Shown piece after piece: positions 62,818 through 64,000 of a stretch of DNA of 64,000 nucleotides. The stretch's first letter is position 1. Each line of letters begins with the position of its first letter. The position numbers were made by a program, and so were the translations under genes. The stretch comes from Desulfosporosinus sp. FKB (lineage in GTDB: Bacteria > Bacillota > Desulfitobacteriia > Desulfitobacteriales > Desulfitobacteriaceae). Below the pieces are notes generated by a model. That model worked only from the letters and a program-made list of their open reading frames with translations. It had not been told where the DNA came from and searched no databases. The stretch is taken from assembly GCF_002196705.1 (NCBI RefSeq), contig NZ_NADJ01000038.1:186001-250000 (forward strand), in the 5' to 3' direction.

Positions 62818-63071
62818 TTTATTTTTTGGTCATTTGACCCTATTTTGATCCTCTTATTTTTCGAGGAAAAAAAATCCTTTTCTTTAGCAATTATTTTAAT
62901 CCCTAATGGTTAATTATGTAAACACCAATTTCCTTTATTATGAAATAACGGATCTTTACCCATAAATATCTCGTCCAATGACACACAATAGAGTTTTTTA
63001 ATCTTTAAAGGGATACTTCTTGGAAAAATAACGCCACATCTTACTGGGAGTCACCTACATTTGCGCATTGT

Positions 63072-63097
63072 AAAAGGAGAGCTACTGCTCTCCTTTT
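63072..63097 (+). terminator. Orphan terminator 1
   Basis: A perfect 11-bp stem (AAAAGGAGAGC with GCTCTCCTTTT), loop TACT. The A and T tracts make it bidirectional. No coding gene precedes it on the plus strand. Confidence 0.8.
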
Positions 63098-63127
63098 ACT
63101 TCCTCCAAAGCTTAATTGTGAAAAGAG

Positions 63128-63152
63128 GTCCTTCGCTTAAATCAAGAAGGAC
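63128..63152 (+). terminator. Orphan terminator 2
   Basis: A 7-bp stem (GTCCTTC with GAAGGAC) with an 11-base loop is followed by ATTTTTATG. Confidence 0.6.
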
Positions 63153-63296
63153 ATTTTTATGTGAATTACATGAAAAGGACTAAAATTTGATATTTTTCAT
63201 TGCTTCAATGGAGTGCTACAATAGATTTAATAAACTTAGGTGTAATAAATTAGATGTACTATAATCCAAAGATAAAGTACTGAGAAGGAGCCTAAT

Positions 63297-63839
63297 ATGT
63301 TAGAGGGAAAGAAAATTAAGATTCGCCCTATTGAAGAGGATGACATCGATATTATCTACCACTGGTTAAGCGATGAGGAAATTAATTATTGGTCAAGTGG
63401 AGCTTGGCCGCTAAATACTCTTTATTCAAAAGATCAAATCATTGAAAAGTTTCTCGACGGCCCTTCTGACGTTTACCGGTACGCAATTTTGAATGAAAAG
63501 AACTTATTGATTGGTACCATTGGTTTTAAAGAACTCAATGTTCCTGGTCGTTCGGCAACCCTGTTTATTGTTATTGGTGATAAATCATATTGGGGCAGGG
63601 GCTACGGAACAGATGCTATTATAACCTTTGTCCGTTTTCTCTTTACTCAATGGAACTTTCATAGGATTTCATTGGATACCTGGGACGAAAACCTTCGAGC
63701 AATCAGAGCTTACGAAAAAGTTGGCTTTAAAATCGAAGGACGCCAGCGAGAGGCACGCTATGTACTTGGAAATTATCACGATGCTGTCCTTATGGGATTA
63801 TTGCGTGATGAATTTTTGACCCTTCACGGAAAATTATAG
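63297..63839 (+). CDS. GNAT-family N-acetyltransferase (RimJ/RimL type)
   Basis: The 180-aa protein matches the RimJ/RimL-like GNAT subfamily. The acetyl-CoA loop appears as DKSYWGRGYGTDAI near residues 98-112, followed by RISLDTWDENLRAIRAYEKVGFKIEGRQRE. Such enzymes acetylate protein N-termini, amino acids or small amines; the substrate is not predictable. The ATG follows AAGGAG. Confidence 0.93.
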   Translation: MLEGKKIKIRPIEEDDIDIIYHWLSDEEINYWSSGAWPLNTLYSKDQIIEKFLDGPSDVYRYAILNEKNLLIGTIGFKELNVPGRSATLFIVIGDKSYWGRGYGTDAIITFVRFLFTQWNFHRISLDTWDENLRAIRAYEKVGFKIEGRQREARYVLGNYHDAVLMGLLRDEFLTLHGKL

Positions 63840-63893
63840 GTTGCCAAATCGCTGGACATGGGGTACACTATAATCAAATTTAATAATAAACTA

Positions 63894-64000
63894 TCCTCTG
63901 GGGTTGGGTGAAATTCCCTATCGGCGGTACAGCCCGCGAGCCTTTTTGGCAGATCCGGTTTAATTCCGGAGCCGACAGTAAAGTCTGGATGAGAAGAGGA
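63894..64000 (+). ncRNA. FMN riboswitch (RFN element), cut at window end
   Basis: The conserved RFN core is present in order: GGGTGAAATTCCC, CGGCGGT, AGCCCGCGAGC, CCGGTTTAATTCCGG, GCCGACAGT, AAAGTCTGGATGAGA. The 5' strand TCCTCT pairs with AGAGGA at the very end of the window, so the aptamer is essentially complete and the expression platform lies outside. It should control a riboflavin gene (ribD operon or ribU) just beyond. A TATAAT box at 63869-63874 may be its -10 element. Confidence 0.95.

Larger units (their letters stand above)
62829..63296. other. Intergenic region with two orphan terminators
   Basis: No supported protein gene lies between the tRNA-Pro terminator and the GNAT gene. 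Two terminator-like hairpins on the plus strand (63072-63097 and 63128-63152) have no gene before them, so a small RNA starting somewhere between about 62850 and 63050 is possible. Confidence 0.5.

Noticed and set aside
62650-62913. 87-codon frame across the tRNA-Pro gene
   Set aside because: It runs through the tRNA and its terminator, so it is a chance frame.

Overview
The window looks like chromosomal DNA from an anaerobic, spore-forming Firmicute of the Peptococcaceae, most like the Desulfosporosinus/Desulfitobacterium group. This rests on gene content, not on a database match: a complete acetyl-CoA synthase/CO dehydrogenase operon, an electron-bifurcating FixABCX set, a membrane FeS oxidoreductase of the ETF:menaquinone type, a SpoVD-like penicillin-binding protein, DegS/DegU, DnaD/DnaI-type primosome proteins, AT-rich intergenic DNA, strong GGAGG ribosome sites and frequent GTG/TTG starts. 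Most genes lie on the minus strand.

Layout. 1-3.7 kb: gap, pyk and a DeoR-type regulator, probably one operon. 3.9-10.1 kb: a four-gene beta-oxidation/butyrate module (hbd, crt, acyl-CoA dehydrogenase, thiolase) behind an excellent sigma-54 promoter and directly downstream of a PAS-PAS-AAA+ sigma-54 activator. 10.3-15 kb: a 40-aa basic protein, a Crp/Fnr regulator overlapping tail to tail with a small siroheme-type ferredoxin protein, phoU, a CBS protein and an orphan membrane protein. 15.4-17.5 kb: a 685-aa membrane FeS protein (EMO candidate) with a possible weak sigma-54 promoter. 17.6-25.8 kb: flavin reductases, tRNA-Lys, pepV, spoVD, rhomboid. 25.8-28.2 kb: larE-larB-larC, with larC lacking its C-terminal part and no larA. 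28.4-33.2 kb: fixABCX and trxB. 33.4-50.1 kb: mostly housekeeping or unknown genes (UPF0182, phosphodiester glycosidase, OsmC, an ANTAR protein with a degenerate receiver, PHP, DnaI, DnaD, HD, beta-CASP nuclease, DegU/DegS).

50.3-61.4 kb is one long acs operon. In transcription order it runs CooC-type ATPase, acsA, acsB, acsC, the corrinoid activator acsV, a second CooC-type ATPase, acsD, acsE. It encodes the carbonyl branch of the Wood-Ljungdahl pathway. The operon ends at a near-perfect 23-24 bp inverted repeat.

61.6-64 kb: a degV gene wrecked by frameshifts, a deletion and a structured relic resembling the end of an IS200/IS605-type element. A shortened, similarly organised copy lies at 39.7 kb. 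Then come tRNA-Pro, two orphan terminators, a GNAT acetyltransferase and an FMN riboswitch cut by the window edge.

Functional reading (inference): acyl-CoA oxidation, ETF/FixABCX, the membrane FeS protein and the acetyl-CoA pathway fit a metabolism in which fatty-acid or butyrate oxidation, quinone reduction and acetyl-CoA synthesis or cleavage are connected. I found no CRISPR array, prophage or intact transposase, and no single locus I can call a wholly new system. The best leads are the sigma-54 circuit, the small siroheme-type protein, the truncated LarC, the pseudo-receiver ANTAR protein and the structured IS-like relics.
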